Source: Deltaproteobacteria bacterium (GTDB lineage Bacteria; Desulfobacterota; GWC2-55-46). Taken from it: DNA of 64,000 bases. Positions 40,532 through 49,527 of the stretch are shown here, in pieces (the stretch's first letter is position 1; the number at the start of each line of letters is the position of its first letter). A program made the translations under genes and the position numbers. The notes under the pieces are model-generated. The model worked only from the letters and a program-made list of their open reading frames with translations. It was not told the DNA's origin and searched no databases. The DNA lies in contig JACRCL010000026.1 in the NCBI GenBank assembly GCA_016219015.1, positions 1 to 64,000 on the forward strand, read 5' to 3'.

Positions 40532-42250
40532 TCACTCGACGAACGTCACCCTGTTTATCTCTTTCAATGTGGTCTCGCCCCTTAAGACGCATCCTATGGC
40601 GGCCTGCCTCAAGCTCGTCATGCCGCTCTCGACCGCCTTTTTCTTGAGAAGCGCCATGGCGTGCTTGCCCGCTATCATGTCCCTTATCTCGTCGGTCAGG
40701 TCAAGCAGCTCTATTATCGCCTTCCTGCCCCTGTAGCCCGTGCCGTGGCACTCGCCGCACCCGGCGCCCTCGTAGAACGTGACGCCCCTGTATATTTCGG
40801 GGTCCATGCCGGATTCCTTCAGGGCGTCCGGCGGCGGCTCCACCTGCCTCCTGCACCCCTGGCAGACGAGCCTTATGAGCCTCTGGGCAAGGACGCAGTT
40901 AAGGGATGATACGAAGTTATACGGCTCTATGCCCATGTGGATGAACCTGCCGATGACGTCGAAGACGTTGTTGGCGTGGACGGTGGTGAAGACCAGGTGC
41001 CCGGTCAACGCGGCCTGTATCGCTATCTGGGCCGTCTCCGCGTCCCTTATCTCGCCGACCATTATCTTGTCCGGGTCGTGCCGGAGTATCGACCTCAGGC
41101 CCCTCGCGAAGGTCAGGCCCTTCTTCTCGTTCACCTGTATCTGCACGACGCCCTTCAGCTGGTACTCGACCGGGTCCTCTATGGTTATTATCTTGTCCTC
41201 GCCGGTATTTATCTCGGAAATCGCGGCGTAGAGCGTCGTGGTCTTGCCGCTCCCGGTGGGGCCGGTGACGAGCACCATGCCGTAGGGCTCGCGTATCATC
41301 TTCCTTAGGTGCGCTATCTCCTTTTCCCCGAACCCGAGGCCCTCAAGCCTTAGCTCCTCGAGCTCCCTTGTTATGTGCTCCTTGTCGAGCACCCTTATGA
41401 CGGCGTCCTCGCCGAACACGCTCGGCATTATCGAGACCCTGAAATCGATGGCCTTGCTCCTGAACCTCACCTTGAACCTGCCGTCCTGCGGGACCCTGCG
41501 CTCGGAGATGTCGAGCTCGCTCATAACCTTTATCCTCGATATTATCGAGGACTGGAAGTTCTTGTCTATCGGCTCCATGACCTTGTGGAGCGCGCCGTCT
41601 ATCCTGTATTTGACGTTCAGCCCGTCCGGCCCGGTCTCGAGGTGTATGTCGCTCGCCCTTTTCTGGATGGAGTCGAAGAGGATGGTATCGACGAGCTTCA
41701 CCACCGGGCTTGAGTCCTCGGCTATCTTTTCTATGGTGAGGGCCTCATCGGTTTCATCCTGCTCCCCGATGACCTCGATATTGAACCCGTCGGCCGCCTC
41801 TTTCAATATCCTCCTGGCCGAGCCGCCCCTGTTGAGTATCTTCTCTATGTGGCTCCGGGGAGCCACGGCGACCCTGCCCGGCCTCCCGCCGCCCTCCTCT
41901 ATCATCCGCTCGATATTGTCGAGCGTGAGTATGTCCGTCGGGTCCGCTGTGGCGATGAGGGCCACGCCCTTGTTCTTTACCGGCACGAGCCTGGACCTGT
42001 GGAGGACCTCGACCGGGATAAGGTTCAGGACCTCCTCGTTTATCACGGAGTTCTCGATGTCTATCACCTCGAGGCCGTACTGCTCGGCTATGGCCGCCGT
42101 GAACTGCCTCTCGTCTATGAGCTTAAGCAGGATGCAGGCCTCGCCGAAGCGGACGCCCTTTTCCTTCGAGAGCCTCAAGGCCTCCCCCGCCCCCTCCCGC
42201 GTGAGGAGGCCCTTTTCCACCAGTATCTCGCCTATCTTCCTTGCGATCAT
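40532..42250 (-). CDS. gspE: GspE/PilB-type assembly ATPase
   Basis: A 572-residue hexameric ATPase that powers pilin polymerisation. The N-terminal domain (1-150, RKIGEILVEKGLLTREGAGE) is the GspE-N/MshEN type that in relatives binds c-di-GMP. Walker A GPTGSGKT is at 330-337, the Asp box is ILRHDPDKIMVGEIRDAETA, and the His box is ALTGHLVFTTVHAN. The tetracysteine zinc site is RLVCQGCRRQ plus GAGCGECHGTGYRGR. No PilT-like retraction ATPase lies nearby. It starts 1 base after gspF. A PilZ protein encoded just upstream is a possible regulatory partner. Confidence 0.93.
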   Translation of the reverse strand: MIARKIGEILVEKGLLTREGAGEALRLSKEKGVRFGEACILLKLIDERQFTAAIAEQYGLEVIDIENSVINEEVLNLIPVEVLHRSRLVPVKNKGVALIATADPTDILTLDNIERMIEEGGGRPGRVAVAPRSHIEKILNRGGSARRILKEAADGFNIEVIGEQDETDEALTIEKIAEDSSPVVKLVDTILFDSIQKRASDIHLETGPDGLNVKYRIDGALHKVMEPIDKNFQSSIISRIKVMSELDISERRVPQDGRFKVRFRSKAIDFRVSIMPSVFGEDAVIRVLDKEHITRELEELRLEGLGFGEKEIAHLRKMIREPYGMVLVTGPTGSGKTTTLYAAISEINTGEDKIITIEDPVEYQLKGVVQIQVNEKKGLTFARGLRSILRHDPDKIMVGEIRDAETAQIAIQAALTGHLVFTTVHANNVFDVIGRFIHMGIEPYNFVSSLNCVLAQRLIRLVCQGCRRQVEPPPDALKESGMDPEIYRGVTFYEGAGCGECHGTGYRGRKAIIELLDLTDEIRDMIAGKHAMALLKKKAVESGMTSLRQAAIGCVLRGETTLKEINRVTFVE

Positions 42251-42251
42251 C

Positions 42252-43457
42252 CTACACCCTCGCGCCGAGCTGGAATATCGGCAGGTACATGAGTATCACT
42301 ATGGTGCCGATCACGATCCCCATTATTATCATGAGCGCCGGCTCTATGAGGTCGGTCAATATCCCGACCCTATGGTCGACGTCCTGGTCATGGTAGTCGG
42401 CTATCTCTTCGAGTATCGCGGGAAGGCTCGCCGAGCGCTCCCCGGCGCTGAACATCCTTAATGATATCTCGTCCATGAACTCCTCGGAGTACATCGCCTC
42501 GGTGATAGACCCGCCTTCGACGGTCTTTTTTATGACCCGGCCGAGCTTTTCTTCGAGGACGACGTTGCCGAGGACCCCCCCGGACATCTGTAATCCTTGC
42601 ACCAGAGTAAGGCCTGACTTCAGTATCATCGCGAGCGTCCTTGAGAACTTGGCGACCGCGTACCCCCTGTATATCTCCCCTATCTGGGGGACCCTGAGCT
42701 TTACCGCGTCGAGGCCCCGCCTGCCCTTTTCGGTCTTAAGCGCGCGGCGCGCGCCGAACGCGACAGCCAGAATAGCCGCCATGAAGACGACCAGATGGCC
42801 CTTTATGAAATCCGTAAAGCCCAGTAAGGCGCGTGTGGCCACGGGCAGCTCAGCCCCTGTGCCAACGTATATCCTTGCGAAGGACGGGACTACGTACGCG
42901 ATGAGGAATATTACTACCGCCATGCTTGCGAAGGCGAGCACAACGGGGTATGTGGCTGCCGAGACGACCTTTTTCCTTATCGCCTCCATCCTTTTCTGGA
43001 ACTCTATGTAGCCCCTTATCGACGGGATGAGGTCGCCAGTCCTTTCGCCCGCCGCTATGGAGGCCGTGAAGAGCGGCGGGAAGACCCTCGGGTGCTCCCG
43101 CATGGCCTCGGAGAGGGTCTTGCCGGTACGGACCTGCCTCAGTACGTCTTTCAATACATCGGAAAGGACGGTGTTACGGGAGCTGTTTTTCAGGGCATCG
43201 AGGCTGTCGATCACGGGAAGGCCGGCGTTCAGGAGGGTGGAAAGCCCCTGGTTGAAGACCAACAGCTCCCCGGGCTTTATCGAGCCCCCGGCCTTGAGAA
43301 AAGGCAAAAGGCTCAAGCGTCCTTTTGAGCGCACCTCTATAGGGTACAGGCCCTCTTTTTCGAGCTTGCGGGCAAGGTCTTCCCTTGTCGAGGCCTCGAC
43401 CTCTTTATACATCACCTTGCCTTCGAGCGTCCCTGCCCTGACCCTGAAGACCGCCAT
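42252..43457 (-). CDS. gspF: GspF/PilC inner-membrane platform protein
   Basis: A 401-residue polytopic protein with the two repeated GspF domains: GELLVFNQGLSTLLNAGLPV (from about 65), and AKFSRTLAMILKSGLTLVQG (from about 268). Three membrane helices include TYPVVLAFASMAVVIFLIAY, GHLVVFMAAILAVAFGA and IMGIVIGTIVILMYLPIF. The N-terminal FRVRAGTLEGKVMYKEVEA is typical. The ATG at 43457 is preferred over GTG 43463 because GAGAGG precedes it at normal spacing. First gene of the gspF-gspE-pilMNOP operon, behind a good promoter. Confidence 0.93.
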   Translation of the reverse strand: MAVFRVRAGTLEGKVMYKEVEASTREDLARKLEKEGLYPIEVRSKGRLSLLPFLKAGGSIKPGELLVFNQGLSTLLNAGLPVIDSLDALKNSSRNTVLSDVLKDVLRQVRTGKTLSEAMREHPRVFPPLFTASIAAGERTGDLIPSIRGYIEFQKRMEAIRKKVVSAATYPVVLAFASMAVVIFLIAYVVPSFARIYVGTGAELPVATRALLGFTDFIKGHLVVFMAAILAVAFGARRALKTEKGRRGLDAVKLRVPQIGEIYRGYAVAKFSRTLAMILKSGLTLVQGLQMSGGVLGNVVLEEKLGRVIKKTVEGGSITEAMYSEEFMDEISLRMFSAGERSASLPAILEEIADYHDQDVDHRVGILTDLIEPALMIIMGIVIGTIVILMYLPIFQLGARV

Positions 43458-43476
43458 AGCCACCTCTCAGGCGATG

Positions 43477-43505
43477 ATTTTAGCAAAAAACGCCTTAAAT
43501 TTCAA
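43477..43505 (-). promoter_or_regulatory. promoter of the gspF-pilP operon
   Basis: On the minus strand, TTGAAA (43505-43500), a 17-base spacer and TAAAAT (43482-43477), 20 bases before the gspF start. Five of six bases match consensus in each hexamer. Confidence 0.7.
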
Positions 43506-43572
43506 TATTTTTTAAGAATTTTCATTTTATATTGAAAAAATGAACCTAAGTGGGCTTTTTTCAAGACTTTTA

Positions 43573-43609
43573 AAAACAAAGGGCCTTGCCTGGGAAGGCA
43601 AGGCCCTTT
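43573..43609 (-). terminator. intrinsic terminator after the PilZ gene
   Basis: Stem AAAGGGCCTTGCC (43578-43590) and GGCAAGGCCCTTT (43597-43609), followed on the minus strand by TGTTTTTAAAAG. It isolates the gspF operon from the upstream PilZ gene. The rest of the gap (43610-43783) holds no further gene. Confidence 0.8.
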
Positions 43610-43783
43610 AAGATTCCATTACCCCGCGATTAAATGGCGGGGATTATCGGCAAGGCACTTGCCTTTAATATAGCTCGGCTTTAACCCGCCCTAAAAGGGC
43701 GTAATGACGCCGAGCACCGATTGAAGTCCTGACCGATACGGAGCTGCCAAGAGATAAAAAGGAGAGAAAAAGTTCAGCTTTGC

Positions 43784-44062
43784 TTAAATGAGGAATTGCA
43801 GGCCGACCCTGTAATCGCTGTTCTCGGACCTTGACCAGACGACCTCCGCTATGCACGGGATCCGTATGTCAGCGTCCTTCAGGTCGACGTTCAGCCTTAT
43901 AACCCTGCCCGATTCGAGCACCCTTGACGTCCTTATGCATGCCCCGCCGTGGCTCATGTCGAGTATCTCCGCGTCAAAGGTCCCGGAGGCGCCCATGAGG
44001 TTACTGATTTCGTATGTGCCTGCCTTCAGGAACTTTACACGGGGATAGGTTCGTTTTTCCAT
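43784..44062 (-). CDS. single-domain PilZ protein, predicted c-di-GMP receptor
   Basis: A 92-residue protein consisting of one PilZ domain. Both c-di-GMP contact motifs are intact: the RxxxR switch in KRTYPRVKF (Arg4 and Arg8) and DMSHGG (DxSxxG). Stand-alone PilZ proteins signal by binding partners. It lies directly upstream of the gspF-gspE operon, whose ATPase has a GspE-N domain, so control of pilus assembly by c-di-GMP is a reasonable inference. The ATG at 44062 is preferred; a GTG four codons upstream is possible. A small hairpin AATCCCTC/GAGGGATT lies upstream at 44128-44147. Confidence 0.88.
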   Translation of the reverse strand: MEKRTYPRVKFLKAGTYEISNLMGASGTFDAEILDMSHGGACIRTSRVLESGRVIRLNVDLKDADIRIPCIAEVVWSRSENSDYRVGLQFLI

Positions 44063-44322
44063 TACAGGGCCCACTGAAAGAATTTTTTACAGGTTGTAGT
44101 TTTATAACCCATGTTTCAATCCTTGTCAATCCCTCTTTAGAGGGATTTTAGGCTTTTTATTGCTTTTGTAACACCTTGATATTGCATGGCTATTTACGGG
44201 AGCTGCCTTTATCAGCTTGACTTTGGGGGCTGAGATGGATAAATTACTTAAAACCTCAGTGAATAACCGGCTTCGCTCGGCGCCAAGCACATCTTGCAGC
44301 CAATATTCCCTACAGTAAAAAT

Positions 44323-44898
44323 ATGAACTCGTTTGAAGAAATAATGCAGAAGCGGACGATACCGGGGATACTGGTACTCAATAGTAAAAAAGAACTACTC
44401 TACTTGAGCGATGAGGCCAAGGCGGTCCTTGAGTCCATAAAGAGGCACAAGGCCGCGGAAGACCGCCCGCAAAAAGGCGGCCCTGTGCCGGACGAGGTCT
44501 ACGAGCTCTGCGAGCGCGTGAAGGACGTATCCGGCGGCAAAGAGGCTGAAAGGGCGTCGAGCTACTCCAGCATATTGTTCAAAGACGACCTCTACACCCT
44601 CAGGGCTGTCCCCCTTTTCAGGTCGGCCGACACTGCCAGGCCCTCGCACGTCATGATAATAATGGAGGAGCACCGGATACGGCAGAACAGCTTCAACCTT
44701 GAGACGGCCAGATCGACGTTCGGCCTCACGGAGAGGGAGACGCAGGTCGTGAGCGAGCTGATAAAAGGCTCCACGAACCAGGAAGTGGCGGAGGCCCTGT
44801 CGATAAGCGAGCATACGGTAAAGGACCATATAAAGAAGATCATGAACAAGCTCGGCGTCAAAAACCGCGCGCTCATTATCTGCACCGTGCTCAAGTAG
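44323..44898 (+). CDS. LuxR-family transcriptional regulator with PAS-like sensor
   Basis: A 191-residue regulator. The N-terminal half (1-125) resembles a PAS fold (RTIPGILVLNSKKELLYLSD, YTLRAVPLF). The C-terminal LuxR helix-turn-helix is complete: FGLTERETQVVSELIKGSTN, VAEALSISEHTVKDHIKKIM, LGVKNRALI. It has no receiver domain, so it senses its signal directly. It is the only plus-strand gene within the pilus/secretion locus, and its 3' end overlaps the convergent pseudopilin gene by 8 bases. It may control this locus, but no binding site can be shown. Confidence 0.85.
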   Translation: MNSFEEIMQKRTIPGILVLNSKKELLYLSDEAKAVLESIKRHKAAEDRPQKGGPVPDEVYELCERVKDVSGGKEAERASSYSSILFKDDLYTLRAVPLFRSADTARPSHVMIIMEEHRIRQNSFNLETARSTFGLTERETQVVSELIKGSTNQEVAEALSISEHTVKDHIKKIMNKLGVKNRALIICTVLK

Positions 44899-45358
44899 CC
44901 TGACCGCCCCTCGACGGCACGTATACGAACCCCCAGTCCCTGTAGCTACCCCTGTCCTCGAACCCGGCAAGCTCCCTCGGAAAATTCTTCTTTTTCATGG
45001 GCTCGGCCTCGCTTACGCTCCTTACGCCCATTATGCCGCCGTCCGGGGCCTTTATCGGCTCCCAGTCCGGCTTTCCCGTAAAGGGGTCCTCGTAGAGCCT
45101 TCTAAGGTACCTCTTGGCCACCGGGTATCTGTTGTCCTTCAAAAGATCCTCAAGTGCCCTGGGGTAGGCCTTCGCGCCGGGGCTCTGCTCGTAGTACATG
45201 CCTATAGCGCTTTGTATCTGCATCCCCCTGAAAAGGAGCTCTTCCTCGGCCTCCCTCCTGGCAGCCGTGCTCCATACACCGGCTGCGGCCGTAACGGTTA
45301 TCCCCATCACGGCTATCAGGAAAAGAAGAGATATGTATGTAAAGCCCCTGTTCCCCAT
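44891..45358 (-). CDS. pseudopilin (third of three)
   Basis: A 155-residue type IV pilin-like protein. The leader MGNRG is cleaved before Phe (GFTYISLLFLIAVMGITVTA), leaving the hydrophobic N-terminal helix. The usual Glu5 of the mature protein is Ser here (FTYIS), which is found in minor pseudopilins such as GspK or in specialised subunits. The globular part contains YPRALEDLLKDNR, RRLYEDPFTGKPDWEP and a C-terminus rich in Arg and Gly. It is the last gene of the secretin-pseudopilin block, 3 bases after its neighbour. Confidence 0.82.
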   Translation of the reverse strand: MGNRGFTYISLLFLIAVMGITVTAAAGVWSTAARREAEEELLFRGMQIQSAIGMYYEQSPGAKAYPRALEDLLKDNRYPVAKRYLRRLYEDPFTGKPDWEPIKAPDGGIMGVRSVSEAEPMKKKNFPRELAGFEDRGSYRDWGFVYVPSRGGQAT

Positions 45359-45361
45359 GCC

Positions 45362-45754
45362 CTACCATTCGTTATAAGGTATGCCGTTCGAGCCCACCGC
45401 GGCGCTCAGGCTCCTTACGTCAAAGACTCCAGCCCCTTCGTCCGGGGGGACCTCGCCCCATTTATCCAAGCCGGTGAACGGGTCGATCGGGACCGTCCTT
45501 ATGTATTTTTTAGAGGCTATCTCCTGGAGCGCCGGGGGGTACTCGCCCCTGTCGGCGTAGTACTTGTCGATCGATTCCCGCATGAGGAACAGGTCTTCCT
45601 TGAGGGTGGCCTCCTTTGCCCGTATGACGGAATTACGGTACATCGGCACGGCTATGCCCGCGAGTATCCCGATGATGGTTATTACAACCATCAGCTCGAT
45701 GAGGGTAAAGCCCCCCTCGCGGAAACTACCAGCTTTTATAAAGCGTGCCGTCAA
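45362..45754 (-). CDS. pseudopilin, GspG-like (second of three)
   Basis: A 130-residue pilin-like protein with the full type III signal: leader MTARFIKAGSFREGG, then FTLIELMVVITIIGILAGIA with Glu5. The globular part (AKEATLKEDLFLMRESIDKYYADRG, YPPALQEIASKKYIRTVPID, WGEVPPD) follows the GspG calcium-site layout, consistent with a major pseudopilin. The TTG at 45754 is chosen because GAGGAG lies 7 bases upstream; longer frames reach 45862 but have no ribosome site. It overlaps the upstream pseudopilin gene by 29 bases. Confidence 0.85.
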   Translation of the reverse strand: MTARFIKAGSFREGGFTLIELMVVITIIGILAGIAVPMYRNSVIRAKEATLKEDLFLMRESIDKYYADRGEYPPALQEIASKKYIRTVPIDPFTGLDKWGEVPPDEGAGVFDVRSLSAAVGSNGIPYNEW

Positions 45755-46199
45755 TGGCCGTCTCCTCGCTCCTCGAATAGACGTCGAAAACGTCGTCGCC
45801 CTCACTGGGGTCGTCCGGGTCGCTGGCGTAACTCCTGAGATTCCAGGTCCCCTCCGGAGCAAGGGTGGCGTCAGCGTTCATAGGGTCCCTCGGGACCCTC
45901 CTTAAAAACCTTACCTTCTTCCCTGACCGGGGGGACTTCAAGTCCTCGGCGCCTTCGACGAGTATCTTAAGGTCCGGAGGATAGCCAGAGCTGGCGGCGT
46001 CCATCCTTATCAAGCCGTCGTCCGAGGCCTTCTTGTATTCGTCTATGGCCGTGCGTATGACCCGGAGACTCTGCCGGAGCTCGCTCTCCTTCGACCTCTT
46101 TACGGACAACTGGGAAAGCGGCATCACGGCCGAGGCGAGTATGATGAGGATCGTTATGGTGATGAGCAACTCTAAGAAGGTAAAACCCTTGTTTCCCAT
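45726..46199 (-). CDS. pseudopilin (first of three)
   Basis: A 157-residue pilin-like protein. The leader MGNKG is cleaved before FTFLELLITITILIILASAV with Glu5 present. The globular part contains SELRQSLRVIRTAIDEYKKA and YPPDLKILVEGAEDL, then VPRDPMNADATLAPEGTWNL, a layout close to the GspG-like subunits of type II-like systems. It starts 8 bases after the secretin stop. Three pseudopilins with similar layout imply a composite pseudopilus tip and shaft. Confidence 0.85.
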   Translation of the reverse strand: MGNKGFTFLELLITITILIILASAVMPLSQLSVKRSKESELRQSLRVIRTAIDEYKKASDDGLIRMDAASSGYPPDLKILVEGAEDLKSPRSGKKVRFLRRVPRDPMNADATLAPEGTWNLRSYASDPDDPSEGDDVFDVYSRSEETAIDGTLYKSW

Positions 46200-46207
46200 G
46201 GGCGCTC

Positions 46208-48103
46208 TTAGTGCATAGGGGGTTCAGGCGGCTGCTGGATAAAGGGCTGGGCAGGATAAGGCTCAGGCTGCGTCTGCATGGGCGGGGCGGGCATAGGCTG
46301 AGGCGCCTCCATCGCGGGCGGAGGCGTCTTCAAGGGGAGCCCGGCCTGCTCGTCGGGCGCGAAGCCTTCCAGTAGAGGCCTTGCCGAAGGGTTCTCGTCC
46401 CTTCCAGATAGGAAGCCCGCGGCCGCGTCATCGGGCACCTCGAGCTTTCTTATGACCCGCGGCGTTATCGACAGCAATATCTCGGTCTTCACGTCGCTGT
46501 TGTCGGACCTGGCGAAGAGCTTTCCTATGACGGGCACTTCCCCGAGGAGCGGTATCCTGGCAACGGTTTTTCTCTCCTCGTCGTTTATGAGTCCGCCGAA
46601 GACCTGCGTCTCCCCGTCGTGGAGCCGGAGCACCGTCTCCGTGTTCCTCGTGCCTATCTGGTATACGACGCTCCCGCTCGATGTAGTGGTCTTCGTGCCG
46701 AGCGAGCTTACCTCCAGCCCGAGCTTGAGGTCTATGTCCTCGTCCTGTCTCACTGTGGGCTCCACGGAAAGCTTGAGCCCCACGTCCTGGTACTGGACGT
46801 TTTCCGTGCTGACGCCCTGATTGACGGTGGTGGTTATTATGGGTACCCTTTCGCCGACGTGTATCTTCGCCTTGCCGTTGTTCCTGACCCTGATCCTCGG
46901 GTTGGCGAGGATATTGGCGTCCAGGTCCTCTTTCTTTATGTTGAGTATGGCCGTGGGCAGGCCTATCAGGAGGTCGCCGCTGGCGAGCTTCCTTAAGTTA
47001 CCCAGGGTTATCGTCCCGTTCGTCGTGGGCACGGCGGCTGTTATGGTGTCCGGCGAGAGGTCTATCCCGAGGTTCGACGCCTTGTTCCTGTTTATCTCCA
47101 TTATGTTCACTTCGAGCATGACCTCGGCGTCGGCCAGGTCGGTGGCGTCGAGTATCTTCTGCGCAAGCTCTATGGCGTCGGGCCGGGCCCTCAATACTAT
47201 CGCGTTCAGCTCCTCGTGCACGATGATGTCGCGCGCCCTCAGCATGGTCCGGAGCAGGTTCACGGCCTTCTTGGCGTCGGTATTGGCGAGGTAGAAGACC
47301 CTTATCATCGTCTCCTCGTACTGGGCTGACTTCTGCGGGGTGGCGGGGTAGATGATGATGGTATTCTCGCTCACCACCTTCCTCGAAAGCCTGCTCGTCA
47401 TCAGCACGAGGTCGAGCGCCTGCTGGAACGTCGCGTTCTTAAGGAATACCGTCGTCCTGTCGTCCTTTACGTCCGAGTCGAAGATGAAGTTTATGCCGGA
47501 TAATTTCGAGATGACCTCGAATACCTTTTTAATGCCCGCGTCCTTGAACTCCAGCGTAATGGGCGACTGGGACCTTATGTCAAGCTCGTAGCCGTCCATC
47601 ACGACCTTCTGCTGCTTTTTGAGCCTGTCGATCTCGATGGCGGCGGCCTGGTTCTCGCGGTTGAGGGATACGGCCTTTTTGAAGGCCGACTTGGCGTCCT
47701 TCTCGTCGCCGTTCTTGAGGGCGTCCATGCCTTTGCCGTAGTAATAGAGCGAGTCCATCTCCTTCTTGGCCTTCCGCATGGAAGACTTCGCCTTTTCAAG
47801 CGAGGAGTCGAGAAGGAGCGCCGCCTGGAACTCAAGCATCGCGGATTCGTGCTCGCCTTTCGCGAGCGCCTCCTCCCCTCTCGCGAAGTGTATCTGGGCG
47901 GCCTCGGACTTCGCCCTGGTGTACTTCATCCTGTAGCCGAGGTTCCCGGGGTCCTTCTGATAGACGTCCCGGTAGGTAAGCACGGCCTCGTCCCATTCAC
48001 CGCGCGCGGCCATCTCGTCCGCGGTCCTGACCATTTGGGCCGAACACCCGGCGAATATAAGGGCGGATAAAAGGGATAATAGGAGACGGGTATATCTCGG
48101 CAT
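46208..48103 (-). CDS. gspD: TPR-secretin lipoprotein, GspD/PilQ type
   Basis: A 631-residue outer-membrane channel subunit. A lipoprotein signal ends at LIFAGC (Cys20). Residues 25-165 are TPR repeats (EWDEAVLTYRDVYQKDPGN, KNGDEKDAKSAFKKAV), an unusual N-terminus for a secretin. An STN/N0 domain (ITLEFKDAGIKKVFEVISK, LKNATFQQALDLVLMTS) and an N1-type ring domain (IRVFYLANTDAKKAVNLLRTM) follow. The secretin core is at 330-560 (VGERVPIITTTVNQG, YQDVGLKLSVEPTV, VFGGLINDEERKTVARIPLL). The Pro-rich tail (PPPAMEAPQPMPAPPMQTQP) is disordered. As a self-lipidated secretin it may not need a separate pilotin. It leads the pseudopilin operon. Confidence 0.92.
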   Translation of the reverse strand: MPRYTRLLLSLLSALIFAGCSAQMVRTADEMAARGEWDEAVLTYRDVYQKDPGNLGYRMKYTRAKSEAAQIHFARGEEALAKGEHESAMLEFQAALLLDSSLEKAKSSMRKAKKEMDSLYYYGKGMDALKNGDEKDAKSAFKKAVSLNRENQAAAIEIDRLKKQQKVVMDGYELDIRSQSPITLEFKDAGIKKVFEVISKLSGINFIFDSDVKDDRTTVFLKNATFQQALDLVLMTSRLSRKVVSENTIIIYPATPQKSAQYEETMIRVFYLANTDAKKAVNLLRTMLRARDIIVHEELNAIVLRARPDAIELAQKILDATDLADAEVMLEVNIMEINRNKASNLGIDLSPDTITAAVPTTNGTITLGNLRKLASGDLLIGLPTAILNIKKEDLDANILANPRIRVRNNGKAKIHVGERVPIITTTVNQGVSTENVQYQDVGLKLSVEPTVRQDEDIDLKLGLEVSSLGTKTTTSSGSVVYQIGTRNTETVLRLHDGETQVFGGLINDEERKTVARIPLLGEVPVIGKLFARSDNSDVKTEILLSITPRVIRKLEVPDDAAAGFLSGRDENPSARPLLEGFAPDEQAGLPLKTPPPAMEAPQPMPAPPMQTQPEPYPAQPFIQQPPEPPMH

Positions 48104-48136
48104 GACAGCCTCTTAAATAGGTACTTTCATTTATAG

Positions 48137-48142
48137 ATTATA
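48137..48142 (-). promoter_or_regulatory. candidate -10 box of the secretin operon
   Basis: A perfect TATAAT on the minus strand (48142-48137), 34 bases before the start codon. The -35 at 17 bases (TTAGGG) is poor; a TTGACT lies too close at 10 bases. An activator-dependent promoter is possible. Confidence 0.4.
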
Positions 48143-48179
48143 CCTACGGAATAGTCAATCCCTAAAAAGTATGGTATGC

Positions 48180-48210
48180 AACCTTTTATTTATAAAGTAA
48201 ATAAAAGGTT
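48180..48210. repeat. AT-rich perfect hairpin between operons
   Basis: AACCTTTTATTTA (48180-48192) and TAAATAAAAGGTT (48198-48210), a 13-bp stem. It lies between the cysN 3' end and the secretin promoter and may stop cysN transcripts. A second set of short repeats follows (GTACTTTTTCGGTAC; CCTTAGGATTTTCCTTAGG) up to 48260. Confidence 0.6.
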
Positions 48211-48296
48211 TGCTATTGCGGGCGTACTTTTTCGGTACGTCCTTAGGATTTTCCTTAGGAGCGCAACGAAGTATAAAGACATCTCCTGCGTTCGTA

Positions 48297-49520
48297 CTAT
48301 ATTATTATGCCGCCCGCCACCGGAAACCCCGCATGCTCAAGCACGAACCTGCCCAGTTCCGGGACGTCCGAGAACTTATCGACCGTGACCGGAGAATCGA
48401 GCTTTATATCGACCTCGGCTATCTCGGCGGGCTTTATTATCGAGGCGTTGTTCTCGACGATCTCGACCGAGGCCGGGTCGAACCTCCTGTGTATCTTCTC
48501 TATCCTCCCCTTAACCTCCTGGGTGGCGCACTTGAAAGTGACCGGGATGCCGAGCTTGTAGTCCTTATCGACCATCCAGAAGATGTTCGCGCGTATCGTG
48601 TCCGTTATATCGGATTTTACCTCGTCCGTCAGTATCTGCCCCCTCTTGAGCCCGGCGCCTTCAATGAGTATGCCTACGCAGTCGCCCGTGGGCGCCTCGG
48701 TGATGCCATCGGCGAGGAACTTCCTTATCTCCACCACCTTCGACCTTCTCTTCTGGGGAAGGACGAAGACCTCCTGGCCTTTCTTCAACGACCCCGCCTC
48801 TACCCTGCCGACGGCGACCTCCTCCCCGTCGAATGAATAGATGTCCTGCACGGGGAACCTCAGGCCCTTGTCCTCTATGCTCAAGGTCTCGAAGCTGTCG
48901 AGCGCCTGCAGCACGCTCGGCCCGTTATACCAGGAAAGCTTTTCGGTCCTTTTGGCGACGTTCTCCCCCTTGCTCGCGGAGATGGGGACAACGTACGCGG
49001 GCTTTATGTTGAGGCTCGAAAGGACCTTCCTGATGCCGGAGTCGACCTCCCTGAATGAGGCCTCGGAATAATCGACGAGGTCCATCTTGTTCACCAGCAC
49101 CGCTACCTGCTTTATGCCGAGGAGGCTCAGGATATGGCAGTGCCTCAAGGTCTGCTCCTGTATGCCCCTGCTGATATCTACGAGGAGCAGCGCGGCCTCG
49201 GCCTGCGAGGTGCCGCTTATCATGTTCTTCAGGAACTCCTTGTGGCCGGGCGCGTCTATGATGACGTACCTTCTTTTCTGCGTCATGAAGAAGGTGTGGG
49301 CGATGTCTATGGTGATGCCCTTTTCGCGCTCCTCCTCCAAATTATCCATTACGTAGGCGAACTCCAGCTCCTTGCCCATCGCCTCGCACGTCTTCTTTAT
49401 CTCCTCGAGCTTCTCCGGCGGGAGCGACCCGGTGTCGAAGAAGAGCCTGCCGACGAGGGTCGATTTGCCGTGGTCTACGTGGCCGACTATTACTATATGA
49501 AGTGATTTCTCTTCCATCAT
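48297..49520 (-). CDS. cysN: sulfate adenylyltransferase subunit 1, CysN
   Basis: A 407-residue GTPase subunit of ATP sulfurylase that couples GTP hydrolysis to formation of adenosine 5'-phosphosulfate. G1 GHVDHGKST is at 13-21, the switch region [13 protein letters not shown]3 DAPGH, G4 NKMD, and G5 SASKGEN. The two C-terminal EF-Tu-like barrels are complete, and no APS-kinase (CysC) domain is fused. The ATG at 49520 follows AAGGAGGGG; a second ATG comes next. It is 7 bases after cysD, so the two subunits are co-translated. Confidence 0.95.
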   Translation of the reverse strand: MMEEKSLHIVIVGHVDHGKSTLVGRLFFDTGSLPPEKLEEIKKTCEAMGKELEFAYVMDNLEEEREKGITIDIAHTFFMTQKRRYVIIDAPGHKEFLKNMISGTSQAEAALLLVDISRGIQEQTLRHCHILSLLGIKQVAVLVNKMDLVDYSEASFREVDSGIRKVLSSLNIKPAYVVPISASKGENVAKRTEKLSWYNGPSVLQALDSFETLSIEDKGLRFPVQDIYSFDGEEVAVGRVEAGSLKKGQEVFVLPQKRRSKVVEIRKFLADGITEAPTGDCVGILIEGAGLKRGQILTDEVKSDITDTIRANIFWMVDKDYKLGIPVTFKCATQEVKGRIEKIHRRFDPASVEIVENNASIIKPAEIAEVDIKLDSPVTVDKFSDVPELGRFVLEHAGFPVAGGIII

Positions 49521-49527
49521 CCCCTCC

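Noticed and set aside
43784..44062. PilZ gene as first gene of the gspF operon
   Set aside because: An intrinsic terminator (43573-43609) and a separate promoter (43477-43505) lie between them, so they are separate transcripts.
45362..45862. Second pseudopilin starting at 45862, or at AUA near 45735
   Set aside because: A TTG at 45754 with GAGGAG seven bases upstream gives a normal prepilin leader, so no unusual start or long extension is needed.
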